From assembly GCA_014359855.1 (NCBI GenBank), contig JACIYQ010000004.1, positions 1-14,597 on the forward strand: a DNA stretch of 14,597 nt. Direction: 5' to 3'. Under the pieces are notes generated by a model. The model was not told where the DNA came from. It did no database searches and saw only the letters and a list, made by a program, of their open reading frames with translations. The position numbers and the translations under genes are program-made. Source of the DNA: Parvibaculum sp. (lineage in GTDB: Bacteria > Pseudomonadota > Alphaproteobacteria > Parvibaculales > Parvibaculaceae). How positions within the stretch are numbered: position 1 is the stretch's first letter; each line of letters starts with the position of its first letter. Positions 1 to 7,684 of the stretch are shown in pieces.

Positions 1-112
1 AGGGTTCGACGAACGCTTTCGCCGCATGTGGGAGTATTATTTCTCCTACTGCGAAGCCGGCTTCCGCTCAGGCAATATCGACGTGACGCAGGTGACGCTC
101 GCCCGGCAATAG
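1..112 (+). CDS. cfa: C-terminal end of a probable cyclopropane-fatty-acyl-phospholipid synthase (partial)
   Basis: Only the last 36 codons are present, ending in TAG at 110-112; the gene runs off the left edge. The tail reads RMWEYYFSYCEAGFRSG and then IDVTQVTLAR. This matches the conserved C-terminus of the CFA synthase family: S-adenosylmethionine-dependent enzymes that methylenate cis double bonds of membrane phospholipid acyl chains. The aromatic WEYYxxYCEAGF block just before the end is the diagnostic piece. The SAM-binding core lies outside the window, so a related SAM-dependent fatty-acid methyltransferase cannot be excluded. The downstream Nudix gene is on the same strand 51 bases later and could be co-transcribed. 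Confidence 0.7.
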   Translation, partial: GFDERFRRMWEYYFSYCEAGFRSGNIDVTQVTLARQ

Positions 113-163
113 CGATGCGTGGCGGCGGCTGTTAAGCTCGCCCGCCACCAACCGGAGCAGCAC

Positions 164-778
164 ATGGAATCCCGTCTCGTCCCGACGCCGCGCAGCCTTG
201 CCGACATCGACCTTCGCTCGCGCGACATCATCGGCAGGGGCTGGGGGAAACTCGAACGCTTCGTTCTCCGTCACAAACGCTTCGACGGCGAATGGTCGGA
301 CGAGATCACGCGCGATGTCTACACGATTGGCGAAGCCGTGAACGTGCTGCCCTACGACCCCGCGCTCGACGCCGTGGTGCTGATCGAGCAGTTCCGGACC
401 TGCGGGCTCGTCTGGGGCGAGGCGACCTGGCTCTTCGAGGCGGTTGCGGGCGTCCGGGAAAAAGACGAGGAGCCGGAGGACGTCGCGCGGCGCGAGGCGG
501 TGGAAGAAGCAGACTGCGAACTCAAGACACTTCACCCCTTGCCGACCGTCTGGTCCTCGCCGGGCGGCTATGGCGAGCGGGCCCACCTCTTCGCCGGCGT
601 CGCCTCGCTCAAGGGCGTGGGCGGCATTCACGGCCTTGCCCATGAGCATGAGGATATCCGCGCCGTCGTGGTGCCGCTTGCCGAGGCCTATGCCGCCACG
701 CAGGACGGGCGCATCCGCGACACAAAAACAATCCTTCTTGTTCAATGGCTTGTGCTGAACAAGTCCCAGATCAGTTGA
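164..778 (+). CDS. Nudix hydrolase, NudF-like ADP-ribose pyrophosphatase
   Basis: A 204-residue protein of the Nudix superfamily, most like ADP-ribose diphosphatases, which split ADP-ribose into AMP and ribose 5-phosphate. The Nudix box lies at about residues 96-118: G96, five residues, E102, seven residues, then R110-E111-A-V-E114-E115. The metal-binding glutamates are all present. The usual late glycine of the box is D117 here. Other family marks are the SSPGGYGE stretch (131-138), the EHED stretch near 161-164, and the closing DTKTILLVQWLVLN helix typical of NudF. I chose ATG 164 because GGAG (154-157) sits six bases upstream; the frame is open to a GTG at 119. Substrate preference among nucleoside diphosphate sugars cannot be read from sequence. 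Confidence 0.85.
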   Translation: MESRLVPTPRSLADIDLRSRDIIGRGWGKLERFVLRHKRFDGEWSDEITRDVYTIGEAVNVLPYDPALDAVVLIEQFRTCGLVWGEATWLFEAVAGVREKDEEPEDVARREAVEEADCELKTLHPLPTVWSSPGGYGERAHLFAGVASLKGVGGIHGLAHEHEDIRAVVVPLAEAYAATQDGRIRDTKTILLVQWLVLNKSQIS

Positions 779-791
779 ACAGCTGGTTTTT
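772..791 (+). terminator. Weak candidate terminator at the end of the Nudix gene
   Basis: CAGTT (772-776) can pair with AGCTG (781-785), with one G-U pair, around a GAAC loop, and five T residues follow at 787-791. The Nudix stop codon TGA (776-778) sits in the top of the hairpin. Five base pairs is short, so this is a weak call. Confidence 0.3.
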
Positions 792-802
792 GCTCTGGCG
801 CC

Positions 803-831
803 TTGAACCGGGCGCACCCCCTCCGTATGTT
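803..831 (+). promoter_or_regulatory. Candidate sigma-70-type promoter for cysK-sseA-GNAT
   Basis: TTGAAC (803-808) and TATGTT (826-831) are separated by 17 bases; each matches four of six consensus positions. This would put transcription start near 838, leaving a leader of about 47 bases before cysK. It is a pattern match only. It fits the need for a promoter after the Nudix gene. Confidence 0.3.
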
Positions 832-884
832 CCAGTGCGTCCCGCCTGCCAACCGATCCAGAAACAGACAACGAAAATCGCATC

Positions 885-1883
885 ATGGATATCAAGAACG
901 GCCTCGTCGACTCGATCGGCAACACGCCCTTGCTGCGCCTGAGGCGCGCATCGGAGGAAACCGGCTGCGAGATTCTCGGCAAGGCCGAATTCCTGAATCC
1001 CGGGCAGTCTGTGAAAGACCGCGCCGCCCTCTACATCATCAACGATGCGGTGAAGCGCGGCGCGCTGAGGCCCGGCGGCGTCATCGTGGAAGGAACGGCG
1101 GGGAATACCGGCATCGGCCTCGCCCTTGTCGGCAATGCACTCGGCTTCCGCTCGGTGATCGTGATTCCCGAAACGCAGTCGCAGGAGAAGAAGGACATGC
1201 TGCGGCTCTGCGGCGCGGAACTCATCGAGGTTCCGGCAGTGCCCTACAAGGACCCGAACAACTACGTGAAATATTCGGGCCGCCTCGCCGAGGAGCTTGC
1301 GGCAAAGGAACCGAACGGCGCGATCTGGGCAAACCAGTTCGACAATGTCGCGAACAGGCAGGCGCATATCGAAACGACCGGGCCCGAAATCTGGGCGCAG
1401 ACGGACGGCAAGGTGGACGGCTTCATCTGCGCCGTCGGCACGGGCGGCACGCTCGCCGGCATCGGCATGGCGCTGAAGGAGCGCAACGGGAATGTTCAGA
1501 TCGGCATTGCCGACCCGATGGGCGCCGCGCTCTACCACTACTACAAACATGGCGAGCTGAAAGCCGAAGGCAGCTCGATCACGGAAGGCATCGGCCAGGG
1601 CCGCATCACGGCCAATCTCGTGGATGCGCCCATCGACCGGGCATTCCAGATTCCGGACGAGGAAGCGCTGCCGGTCGTCTTCAACTTGCTGAAGGAAGAG
1701 GGCCTCTGCCTCGGTGGCTCGAGTGGTATCAATGTCGCAGGGGCAATTCGCCTCGCGAAGGAAATGGGCCCCGGTCATACTATCGTCACCGTGCTTTGCG
1801 ATTACGGCACGCGCTATCAGAGCAAGCTTTTCAATCCCGCTTTCCTGAAGGAAAAGAACCTGCCGGCGCCGGACTGGCTCTAG
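885..1883 (+). CDS. cysK: Cysteine synthase (O-acetylserine sulfhydrylase-like, PLP-dependent)
   Basis: A 332-residue fold-type II PLP enzyme, expected to make L-cysteine from O-acetylserine and sulfide in the cytoplasm. The PLP lysine is K44 in NPGQSVKDR. The substrate loop is TAGNTG (71-76), the phosphate cradle is GTGGT (185-189), and the late loop is GGSSG (277-281). The protein opens with the usual LVDSIGNTPLL and has no C-terminal CBS regulatory domain. The substrate loop is TAGNTG preceded by EG, where textbook CysK has TSGNTG preceded by EP. This variant is, to my knowledge, seen in a distinct bacterial/fungal 'cysteine synthase 2-like' subgroup, so the preferred donor could differ. 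ATG 885 starts the conserved N-terminus, though no strong Shine-Dalgarno sequence is visible. sseA follows 21 bases later, suggesting an operon. Confidence 0.88.
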   Translation: MDIKNGLVDSIGNTPLLRLRRASEETGCEILGKAEFLNPGQSVKDRAALYIINDAVKRGALRPGGVIVEGTAGNTGIGLALVGNALGFRSVIVIPETQSQEKKDMLRLCGAELIEVPAVPYKDPNNYVKYSGRLAEELAAKEPNGAIWANQFDNVANRQAHIETTGPEIWAQTDGKVDGFICAVGTGGTLAGIGMALKERNGNVQIGIADPMGAALYHYYKHGELKAEGSSITEGIGQGRITANLVDAPIDRAFQIPDEEALPVVFNLLKEEGLCLGGSSGINVAGAIRLAKEMGPGHTIVTVLCDYGTRYQSKLFNPAFLKEKNLPAPDWL

Positions 1884-1904
1884 CGGGAAGACGGAACGAG
1901 AGAC

Positions 1905-2750
1905 ATGTACGAGGCCACCTCCCCCCTTGCGACGACCGAATGGCTGGCGAAGCATCTCGATGCACCGGACGTTCGCGTGGTCGACGCTTCGTGGTATCTG
2001 CCGCAAATGCAGCGGGACGCCCGCGCCGAATATGAGCGCGAGCATATTCCCGGCGCCGTCTTCTTCGACATCGACGAGATCTGCGATCTCGACAGCCCGT
2101 TCCCACATATGCTGCCGAGCCCGGAGAAATTCTCCTCGCGCGTTCGCGCCATGGGCCTTGGCGACGGCAACCGCATCGTCGTCTATGACGGCGCGGGGCT
2201 GTTCAGCGCGGCGCGCGTCTGGTGGATGTTCCGCGTCATGGGACACGACGATGTGACCGTGCTCGACGGCGGCCTGAAGAAGTGGAAGGCGGAAGGCCGC
2301 CCGCTGGACGACATGCGGCCTCGCGCATCGGCTCGCCACTTCACCGCGCGCCGCAATACCGGCCTGATCCGCGACCGGGAGGCGATGCTCCACAATATCG
2401 ACACCTGCACCGAGCAGGTTCTCGACGCCCGCAGCACCGGACGCTTCAACGGCACGGAGCCGGAGCCCCGTCCGGGCCTTCGCGGCGGACATATTCCCGG
2501 CAGCCTGAACCTCCCCGCAAACAAGCTTGTCGCGGATGACGGCACCATGAAGAAGCCCGGGGAATTGAAAAGACTCTTCGAGGAAGCGGGCGTCGATCTC
2601 AACCATCCGGTCGTCACGACTTGCGGCTCCGGCGTCACGGCCTCCATTCTCGCACTCGGTCTCGCCGTTCTCGGCAAACCCCAGGTTCCCGTCTATGATG
2701 GCTCATGGGCGGAATGGGGCGCTTGCGTCGAGATGCCCGTCGAGGCCTGA
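1905..2750 (+). CDS. sseA: 3-mercaptopyruvate sulfurtransferase (two-domain rhodanese)
   Basis: A 281-residue protein with two rhodanese domains, the usual length for this family. The N-terminal domain (about 8-130) lacks the catalytic cysteine, while the C-terminal domain (about 160-278) carries it as C240. The active loop C-G-S-G-V-T (240-245) is the form typical of mercaptopyruvate sulfurtransferases; thiosulfate rhodaneses usually have CRKGVT. Other marks are AEYEREHIPGAVFFDID (41-57) and GHIPGSLNLP (195-204). The enzyme moves sulfur from 3-mercaptopyruvate to thiol acceptors or cyanide. ATG 1905 follows a purine-rich GGAACGAGAG. The location directly after a cysteine synthase suits a role in cysteine-derived sulfur handling. 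Confidence 0.9.
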   Translation: MYEATSPLATTEWLAKHLDAPDVRVVDASWYLPQMQRDARAEYEREHIPGAVFFDIDEICDLDSPFPHMLPSPEKFSSRVRAMGLGDGNRIVVYDGAGLFSAARVWWMFRVMGHDDVTVLDGGLKKWKAEGRPLDDMRPRASARHFTARRNTGLIRDREAMLHNIDTCTEQVLDARSTGRFNGTEPEPRPGLRGGHIPGSLNLPANKLVADDGTMKKPGELKRLFEEAGVDLNHPVVTTCGSGVTASILALGLAVLGKPQVPVYDGSWAEWGACVEMPVEA

Positions 2751-2770
2751 AAGGGAGGCGGGCTGCGGGG

Positions 2771-3289
2771 ATGGGAAAGAAGCACAAGACGATCGTTACC
2801 CACCTTGAAATGACTGCGCCGCCGCGTCTGCCCCCTGCCCCGCACCCGCCGGGCAAATACGCGCTGATGCGCGCGGAGAACCCGCCAGTTCACTTCTACC
2901 GCTATCTCTACGACGCCGTCGGCCGGGATTATGTCTGGGTGAATCGCAAGCGGTTGTCGGACAAGGTGCTTGCCAGCATCGTCCAGCACCCCGACGTTGA
3001 AATCTACGTGCTCTATTGCAACGGCTCGCCGGCGGGTTATTTCGAACTCGATTTCCGCTCGCTCCCCCGCGCCGAGCTCTCCTTCCTCGGCCTGATCCCC
3101 GAGCAGGTTGGATCGGGCATCGGCAGCTTCCTTCTGCGCGAAGCGATCACGATGGCCTGGTCGCGGGAGATCAACCGCCTCATCGTCCAGACCTGCACGC
3201 TCGATCACCCGCGCGCGCTGCCGATGTATCAACGCATGGGGTTCACGCCCTATGCGCAGGAAGAGGTGGAGCTGGAGGAGCTGGACTGA
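2771..3289 (+). CDS. GNAT family N-acetyltransferase
   Basis: A 172-residue acetyltransferase of the GNAT superfamily. Acetyl-CoA is bound by the EQVGSGIG loop (111-118), the standard Q/RxxGxG/A signature, followed by the FLLREAITMAW helix. The closing ALPMYQRMGF (149-158) is the usual motif B region with its tyrosine. A beta strand with YCNGSPAGYFELD (82-94) is also typical. The acceptor substrate is unknown. The frame is open back to an ATG at 2705 inside sseA. I prefer ATG 2771 because GGAGG (2754-2758) lies upstream, and the extra N-terminal residues are arginine-rich and look like read-through of sseA in another frame. It is probably the last gene of the cysK-sseA unit; its stop lies eight bases from the stop of the opposing aapP. 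Confidence 0.85.
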   Translation: MGKKHKTIVTHLEMTAPPRLPPAPHPPGKYALMRAENPPVHFYRYLYDAVGRDYVWVNRKRLSDKVLASIVQHPDVEIYVLYCNGSPAGYFELDFRSLPRAELSFLGLIPEQVGSGIGSFLLREAITMAWSREINRLIVQTCTLDHPRALPMYQRMGFTPYAQEEVELEELD

Positions 3290-3302
3290 GCGAGTGCTCA
3301 GT
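3285..3302. terminator. Small perfect hairpin spanning two convergent stop codons
   Basis: ACTGAGC (3285-3291), loop GAGT, then GCTCAGT (3296-3302) form a perfect 7-bp stem. The plus-strand stop TGA (3287-3289) of the acetyltransferase and the minus-strand stop TGA (3298-3300) of aapP lie in opposite arms. There is no T tract on either side, so strong intrinsic termination is not expected. It may limit read-through or protect 3' ends. Confidence 0.4.
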
Positions 3303-4086
3303 GCGCGAGTATCTGCGCCAGGAACTCCTTCGTGCGCGAATTTTTCGGCGCGCTGAAAAATGCCTCGGGCGGTGCCTCCTCGATGATCTCTCCGCCATCC
3401 ATGAAAACGACGCGGTTCGCGACCTCGCGCGCAAAGCCCATCTCATGCGTCACGCAAAGCATGGTCATGCCTTCCCGCGCGAGCTCGACCATGACGTCGA
3501 GCACTTCCTTGATCATTTCGGGATCGAGCGCCGAGGTCGGCTCGTCGAAGAGCATGATCCTGGGGTTCATGCAGAGCGCCCGCGCGATCGCAACGCGCTG
3601 CTGCTGGCCACCCGAGAGCTGGCCCGGATACTTGTTTGCCTGCTCGGGAATGCGCACGCGCTCCAGATAACTCATGGCGAGATCGCGTGCTTCCGCTTCC
3701 GGCATCTTGCGGACCCAGAGCGGCGCCAGCGTGCAGTTCTCCAGCACGGTCATGTGCGGGAACAGGTTGAACTGCTGGAACACCATGCCGACTTCGCGCC
3801 GCACCTCGTCGATGCGCTTCAGGTCTTCGGTAAGCTCGATGCCGTCGATGACGATGCTGCCTTCGTCATGCGGTTCCAGTCGGTTGATGCAGCGAATGAG
3901 GGTCGATTTTCCCGAGCCTGAAGGCCCGGCGATGACAATGCGCTCGCCCTCCTTCACCGTGAGATCGATGTCCTTCAGCACATGGAAATCACCGAACCAC
4001 TTGTTCACGCCCTTCATCTCGATCATCACCTTGTCGGAGATTCTCATCCCGGGCGTTTCTTTCGGCGCTGCGTTTCCCTCGGACAT
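3298..4086 (-). CDS. aapP: General L-amino acid ABC transporter, ATP-binding protein
   Basis: A 262-residue ATPase of the polar amino-acid uptake (GlnQ/HisP/AapP) family, which powers import through the AapQ-AapM channel from the inner face of the membrane. Walker A is GPSGSGKST (54-62), the Q-loop is in VFQQFNLFP (102-110), the signature is LSGGQQQR (157-164), Walker B is IMLFDE (177-182) and the switch histidine is H214 in CVTHEMGFA. All catalytic parts are intact. I chose ATG 4086 because AGGAG lies just upstream, overlapping the aapM stop codon. The open frame continues upstream only as a shadow of aapM. It is the last gene of the aapJQMP operon, so translational coupling with aapM is likely. 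Confidence 0.95.
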   Translation of the reverse strand: MSEGNAAPKETPGMRISDKVMIEMKGVNKWFGDFHVLKDIDLTVKEGERIVIAGPSGSGKSTLIRCINRLEPHDEGSIVIDGIELTEDLKRIDEVRREVGMVFQQFNLFPHMTVLENCTLAPLWVRKMPEAEARDLAMSYLERVRIPEQANKYPGQLSGGQQQRVAIARALCMNPRIMLFDEPTSALDPEMIKEVLDVMVELAREGMTMLCVTHEMGFAREVANRVVFMDGGEIIEEAPPEAFFSAPKNSRTKEFLAQILAH

Positions 4087-4094
4087 GATCTCTC

Positions 4095-5207
4095 CTAACG
4101 CTCGCGTGCCGTATTGAGGCGGCGTTCCATGAAGTTCGAATATTGCGACATCCCGAAGCAGAAGACCCAGTAGACCAGCGCCGCAAAAATATAGGCGGTG
4201 AGCGCACCCTGCGGCACTGTCCATGACGGGTCGCTGAGCTGAGCGCGCACCTGCCCCAGGAGGTCGAAGATGCCGACGATCAGCACCAGCGTCGTGTCCT
4301 TGAAGAGACCGATGAAGGTGTTGACGATGCCGGGGATGACATGACGAAGCGCCTGCGGCAGAACCACGAGGCCCATCGTGCGCCAGTAGCTGAGGCCGAG
4401 CGCACGCGCAGCTTCGTATTGCCCGGCGGGAATCGCCTGCAAACCGCCGCGAACGACCTCCGCCATATAGGCCGATGAGAAAAGCGCAACGCCGACAAGG
4501 CATCGCAGCAGATTGTCCGGGCTCATGCCCTCCGGCAGGAAGAGCGGCAGCATGACGCTCGCCATGAAGAGCACGGTGATGAGCGGCACACCGCGCCAGA
4601 ACTCAATGAAGATGACCGAGAGCATCCGGATCGCGGGCATGGAAGAACGGCGGCCGAGCGCGAGAACGATACCGAGCGGCAATGAGACGACGATGCCCGT
4701 CAACGCGACGACGAGCGTGACGAGAAGACCGCCCCACTCGCTTGTCGGCACCGGGCGCAGCCCCGGCCGGTCGCCCGCGAGCAGAACCAGCGCGATGAGC
4801 GGATAGATCACCAGCAGGAAGATCAGATTGAACCGCTTGGCGGGCGCCGACGGAATGAGCGCAGGCACCAGCGCCACGGCACCGAGCCCGAACACGACAT
4901 TGACACGCCATATCTCATCCGCTGGATAACGGCCGTAGACGAACTGGCCGATATTCGCCCGGATGAACGGCCAGCAGGCGCCCTTGTCCGGCCCAAGGCA
5001 GGCGTCCCGCGTCGTGCCGCTCCAGACGGCGCTGAAGATCGTGAAATCCAGAACCGGCGGTACCGCGAGCCAGAGCAGATAAAGGCAGGCGAGCGTGAGG
5101 ACAGTGTTGCCCACGCTCGAAAACAGATTGCGCCGCGCCCAGACGACGGGAGAAGCGCGCATCTGGCTCTTGGGCGGCGGACGGCCTGTCACATCTTCCA
5201 TTGCCAT
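4095..5207 (-). CDS. aapM: General L-amino acid ABC transporter, permease AapM
   Basis: A 370-residue inner-membrane permease of the HisM/GlnP type. The first hydrophobic segment (about residues 35-55) is followed by a periplasmic-looking stretch with paired cysteines (near DACLGPDKGACW). Two more hydrophobic segments follow, then the conserved C-terminal transport domain beginning near the WGGLLVTLVVAL segment. The cytoplasmic coupling (EAA) loop is EAARALGLSYWRTMGL ending in ALRHVIPG, which should dock on AapP. The long N-terminal extension before the core distinguishes AapQ/AapM from small HisM-type permeases. ATG 5207 lies three bases after the aapQ stop, with GGAG (5217-5220) upstream; a second ATG two codons later is possible. 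It should form a heterodimer with AapQ. Confidence 0.93.
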   Translation of the reverse strand: MAMEDVTGRPPPKSQMRASPVVWARRNLFSSVGNTVLTLACLYLLWLAVPPVLDFTIFSAVWSGTTRDACLGPDKGACWPFIRANIGQFVYGRYPADEIWRVNVVFGLGAVALVPALIPSAPAKRFNLIFLLVIYPLIALVLLAGDRPGLRPVPTSEWGGLLVTLVVALTGIVVSLPLGIVLALGRRSSMPAIRMLSVIFIEFWRGVPLITVLFMASVMLPLFLPEGMSPDNLLRCLVGVALFSSAYMAEVVRGGLQAIPAGQYEAARALGLSYWRTMGLVVLPQALRHVIPGIVNTFIGLFKDTTLVLIVGIFDLLGQVRAQLSDPSWTVPQGALTAYIFAALVYWVFCFGMSQYSNFMERRLNTARER

Positions 5208-5210
5208 GCG

Positions 5211-6407
5211 TCAGCGCTCCTTCAGCGCGATGCGCGCGTTGTACCAGTTCATGGCAAGCGAGGTGATGAGGCTGAGCGTGAGATAGACAGCCATGGTGAT
5301 CGCGATGACCTCGATCGCCTGACCGGTCTGGTTGAGCACCGTGCCGGAAAAAACCGCCACAAGGTCCGGATAGGCAATGGCGACGGCAAGCGACGAGTTT
5401 TTCGTGAGGTTGAGTATCTGGCTGGTCAGCGGCGGTATGATGAGGCGCAGCGCCTGAGGGATGATGACAAGGCGGAGTGTCGTTCCTTCCCTGAGACCGA
5501 GAGACGCGGCGGCCTCGCGCTGCCCTTTGCCGACGGACTGGATGCCAGCCCTGACGATCTCGCCGATGAAGGCCGCGGTGTAGAGCGTGAGACCGAGAAC
5601 GAGAGCGACGAATTCAGGCAGAAGGCGCATGCCACCCGAATAGTCGAAGGCGGTCGCGACCGCGAAATCGAGATGGAACGGCGCGCCGGCGATGAACCAG
5701 GTGAGCGCGGGCAGCAGCACGACGAGAGCGGCGGCGCACCGCCACGCCGGAAACCGTTTCCCCGTCGCCCGCTGGCGCCGCCTTGCCCAAACGACGAGAA
5801 AAATACCCGCCGCCACAGCCGCGGCGACGGCGGTGAAAAAGGCAACCGCGCCGGCGTCGAAGACCGGCGCCGGCAGGATAAGCCCGCGATTGTTCAGCAG
5901 CACGCCCGGCAGCGGCTCGAGACTCTCCGACGGTCCCGGCAGCGGGCGCAGGACCGCGAAGTACCAGAAGAAGAGATGCAGCAGCAGCGGGATGTTGCGC
6001 ATCACCTCGACATAAGCGGCGGCAAGCTTCGCGATCAGCCAATTGTTCGAGAGGCGCAGAACGCCGATGAGGAAGCCGAACAGCGTCGCAAACACGATGC
6101 CGATGACAGCAACGACGAGCGTGTTGAGAAGGCCGACGAGAAAGGCACGGCCATAACTCGCCTGTTCGCTATAGGGGATCAGCGTCTGGATGATCCCGAA
6201 GCCGGCCGTGTTGTCGAGAAATCCAAAGCCAGACGAAATGTTGAGCCGCTGAAGGTTCTCCTGCGCCGTCGCTGCGAAGAACCAGACGATGGCGATGACG
6301 GCGGCTAGTACGGAAGCCTGGTAGACGAAGGAGCGGACGCGCGGATTGTTCCAGCCGATCGGCGTCACCGCGCTTCCACCTCTTTTATGCCCCTGCCCCC
6401 GGCTCAT
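5211..6407 (-). CDS. aapQ: General L-amino acid ABC transporter, permease AapQ
   Basis: A permease of about 398 residues, partner of AapM. The visible order is a first membrane helix (SVLAAVIAIVWFFAATA), then NLQRLNISSGFGFLD, which is characteristic of AapQ. Next come the first core helices with the VEVMRNIPLLLHLFFWYF segment, an inserted hydrophobic region, and the coupling loop EAAASLGLREGTTLRLV ending in ALRLIIPPL. ATG 6407, four bases past the aapJ stop, keeps the tight spacing of the operon. A GTG at 6368 with AGAGGTGG upstream is an alternative giving a protein 13 residues shorter. The open frame above 6407 is a shadow of aapJ and is not conserved-looking. Confidence 0.92.
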   Translation of the reverse strand: MSRGQGHKRGGSAVTPIGWNNPRVRSFVYQASVLAAVIAIVWFFAATAQENLQRLNISSGFGFLDNTAGFGIIQTLIPYSEQASYGRAFLVGLLNTLVVAVIGIVFATLFGFLIGVLRLSNNWLIAKLAAAYVEVMRNIPLLLHLFFWYFAVLRPLPGPSESLEPLPGVLLNNRGLILPAPVFDAGAVAFFTAVAAAVAAGIFLVVWARRRQRATGKRFPAWRCAAALVVLLPALTWFIAGAPFHLDFAVATAFDYSGGMRLLPEFVALVLGLTLYTAAFIGEIVRAGIQSVGKGQREAAASLGLREGTTLRLVIIPQALRLIIPPLTSQILNLTKNSSLAVAIAYPDLVAVFSGTVLNQTGQAIEVIAITMAVYLTLSLITSLAMNWYNARIALKER

Positions 6408-6411
6408 GCGC

Positions 6412-7515
6412 CTACCGGACCGGCGGCGCATATTGCACACCGCCATCCGACCACAACGCATTGAGCCCGCGCTTGATGCCGAGCGGTGTTTCCGTGCCGA
6501 CATTGCGCTCGAACATCTGCCCGTAATTGCCCACGGCACGGATCGCGTAAGCCGCCCAATCGGGCCTGAGGCCAACCGCCTCTCCATAGGCGCCTTCACG
6601 TCCGAGGAGCCGCCTCACGCGCGGATTGCCGCTTTCGAGCATCTCGTCGACATTGTCGGAGGTAATGCCGAGCTCCTCCGCATTGAGCAGGGCGTTGAGC
6701 GTCCAGCGCGCAATGTCCTCCCACTGAGGATCGCCCTGCCGCACGGCGGGCCCGAGCGGCTCCTTGGAGATCACATCGTCGAGCACCATGTTGGCGTCGG
6801 CGTCGGTCAGCTTCAAACGCTGTGCATAAAGGCCGGACGCATCGGTCGTATAGGCATCGCAACGGCCCCGGTCGTAGGCAACCAGCGCTTCCTCGTTCTT
6901 TTCGAACGAAAGAACCTTGTAGCTGAGGCCCCGGCTGCGGAAATAGTCGGCGAGATTGAGCTCGGTCGTCGTGCCCGTCTCGGTGCAGATGGTTCCGCCC
7001 GCGAGATCCCTGGCGCTCTTGATGCCCGCCGCCTTGCGGACCATGAAAGACTGCCCGTCGTAATAGGTCACGCCGATGAAATCGAAACCGAGCTGCGTGT
7101 CGCGCGACATCGTCCATGTCGTGTTACGCGAGAGAATGTCGATTTCGCCAGACTGAAGGGCGGTGAAACGGTCCTTCGCGGAGAGCGGACGGAAGCGCAC
7201 CTTTGCCGGGTCGCCGAAGATCGCCGCCGCAAGCGCGCGGCAGAAGTCGACGTCGATGCCGGACCAGTTGCCACGCTCATCGGGACTTGAGAAGCCGGGC
7301 AACCCCTGGCTCACGCCGCACTGGACAAAGCCGCGATTGCGGACCCGCCTCAGCGTCTCGCCGGCAGAGGCGCGTTCGGCGCCGTCGCCCGCCGCTCCGG
7401 ACGAAACCTGCGCCGCCCCGCCGCCAAGAGTGAGCGGATCGTAGGGCAGGAAAAAATAAAGCCCCCCGGCGCCGATCAGAATACCGGCGATCAGGGCGAC
7501 CAGAGGATTCTTCAT
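6412..7515 (-). CDS. aapJ: General L-amino acid ABC transporter, periplasmic binding protein
   Basis: A 367-residue family 3 solute-binding protein that captures amino acids for the AapQMP importer. The family signature is GIDVDFCRALAAAIF, and the ligand-binding region includes LSRNTTWTMSRD and CTETGTTTELN. The N-terminus has a hydrophobic segment (about residues 4-24) but no obvious signal-peptidase site. It is followed by a low-complexity Gly/Ala/Ser stretch to about residue 50, so the protein may stay anchored in the inner membrane. ATG 7515 is preceded by AAAGGAG at good spacing. This is the first gene of the operon. Its promoter should lie between 7516 and the divergent metC, but I find only a poor match on that strand. 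Confidence 0.93.
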   Translation of the reverse strand: MKNPLVALIAGILIGAGGLYFFLPYDPLTLGGGAAQVSSGAAGDGAERASAGETLRRVRNRGFVQCGVSQGLPGFSSPDERGNWSGIDVDFCRALAAAIFGDPAKVRFRPLSAKDRFTALQSGEIDILSRNTTWTMSRDTQLGFDFIGVTYYDGQSFMVRKAAGIKSARDLAGGTICTETGTTTELNLADYFRSRGLSYKVLSFEKNEEALVAYDRGRCDAYTTDASGLYAQRLKLTDADANMVLDDVISKEPLGPAVRQGDPQWEDIARWTLNALLNAEELGITSDNVDEMLESGNPRVRRLLGREGAYGEAVGLRPDWAAYAIRAVGNYGQMFERNVGTETPLGIKRGLNALWSDGGVQYAPPVR

Positions 7516-7616
7516 TCTTCTCCTTTCGGGAGCCGATGCCTGCCTGTTTGCGATTCGATGAGACTACCCGCCACACCCTTTGGAGCAACCCCCCTGGATC
7601 GCGAGGCCCCCTCCTT

Positions 7617-7645
7617 TTGCCTCGCCCCCGGTTTTACCCTTAAAT
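7617..7645 (+). promoter_or_regulatory. Candidate sigma-70-type promoter for metC
   Basis: TTGCCT (7617-7622) and TTAAAT (7640-7645) are separated by 17 bases, with the -10 box matching four of six consensus positions. Transcription would start near 7652, about 33 bases before the metC ATG. The short leader leaves no room for a folded riboswitch. This is a pattern match only. Confidence 0.35.
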
Positions 7646-7684
7646 GCGCAGAACGCGACCCAGATATCGAGCACGGCGGAACGA

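Noticed and set aside
68..982. A 304-residue minus-strand frame opposite the Nudix gene
   Set aside because: It is antisense to a gene with an intact Nudix box and shows no recognisable domain or ribosome site.
771..2606. A 611-residue open frame on the minus strand opposite cysK and sseA
   Set aside because: It mirrors two confidently identified genes, its protein is rich in Arg, Ala and His without any family motif, and high GC makes long antisense frames common.
4087..4503. N-terminal extension of aapP to 401 residues
   Set aside because: The extra residues are a frame-shifted reading of aapM; the AGGAG before ATG 4086 and family length fix the start.
7516..7684. Possible SAM-type riboswitch before metC
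   Set aside because: I see no SAM-II-like pseudoknot pattern, and the best promoter leaves a leader of only about 33 bases.
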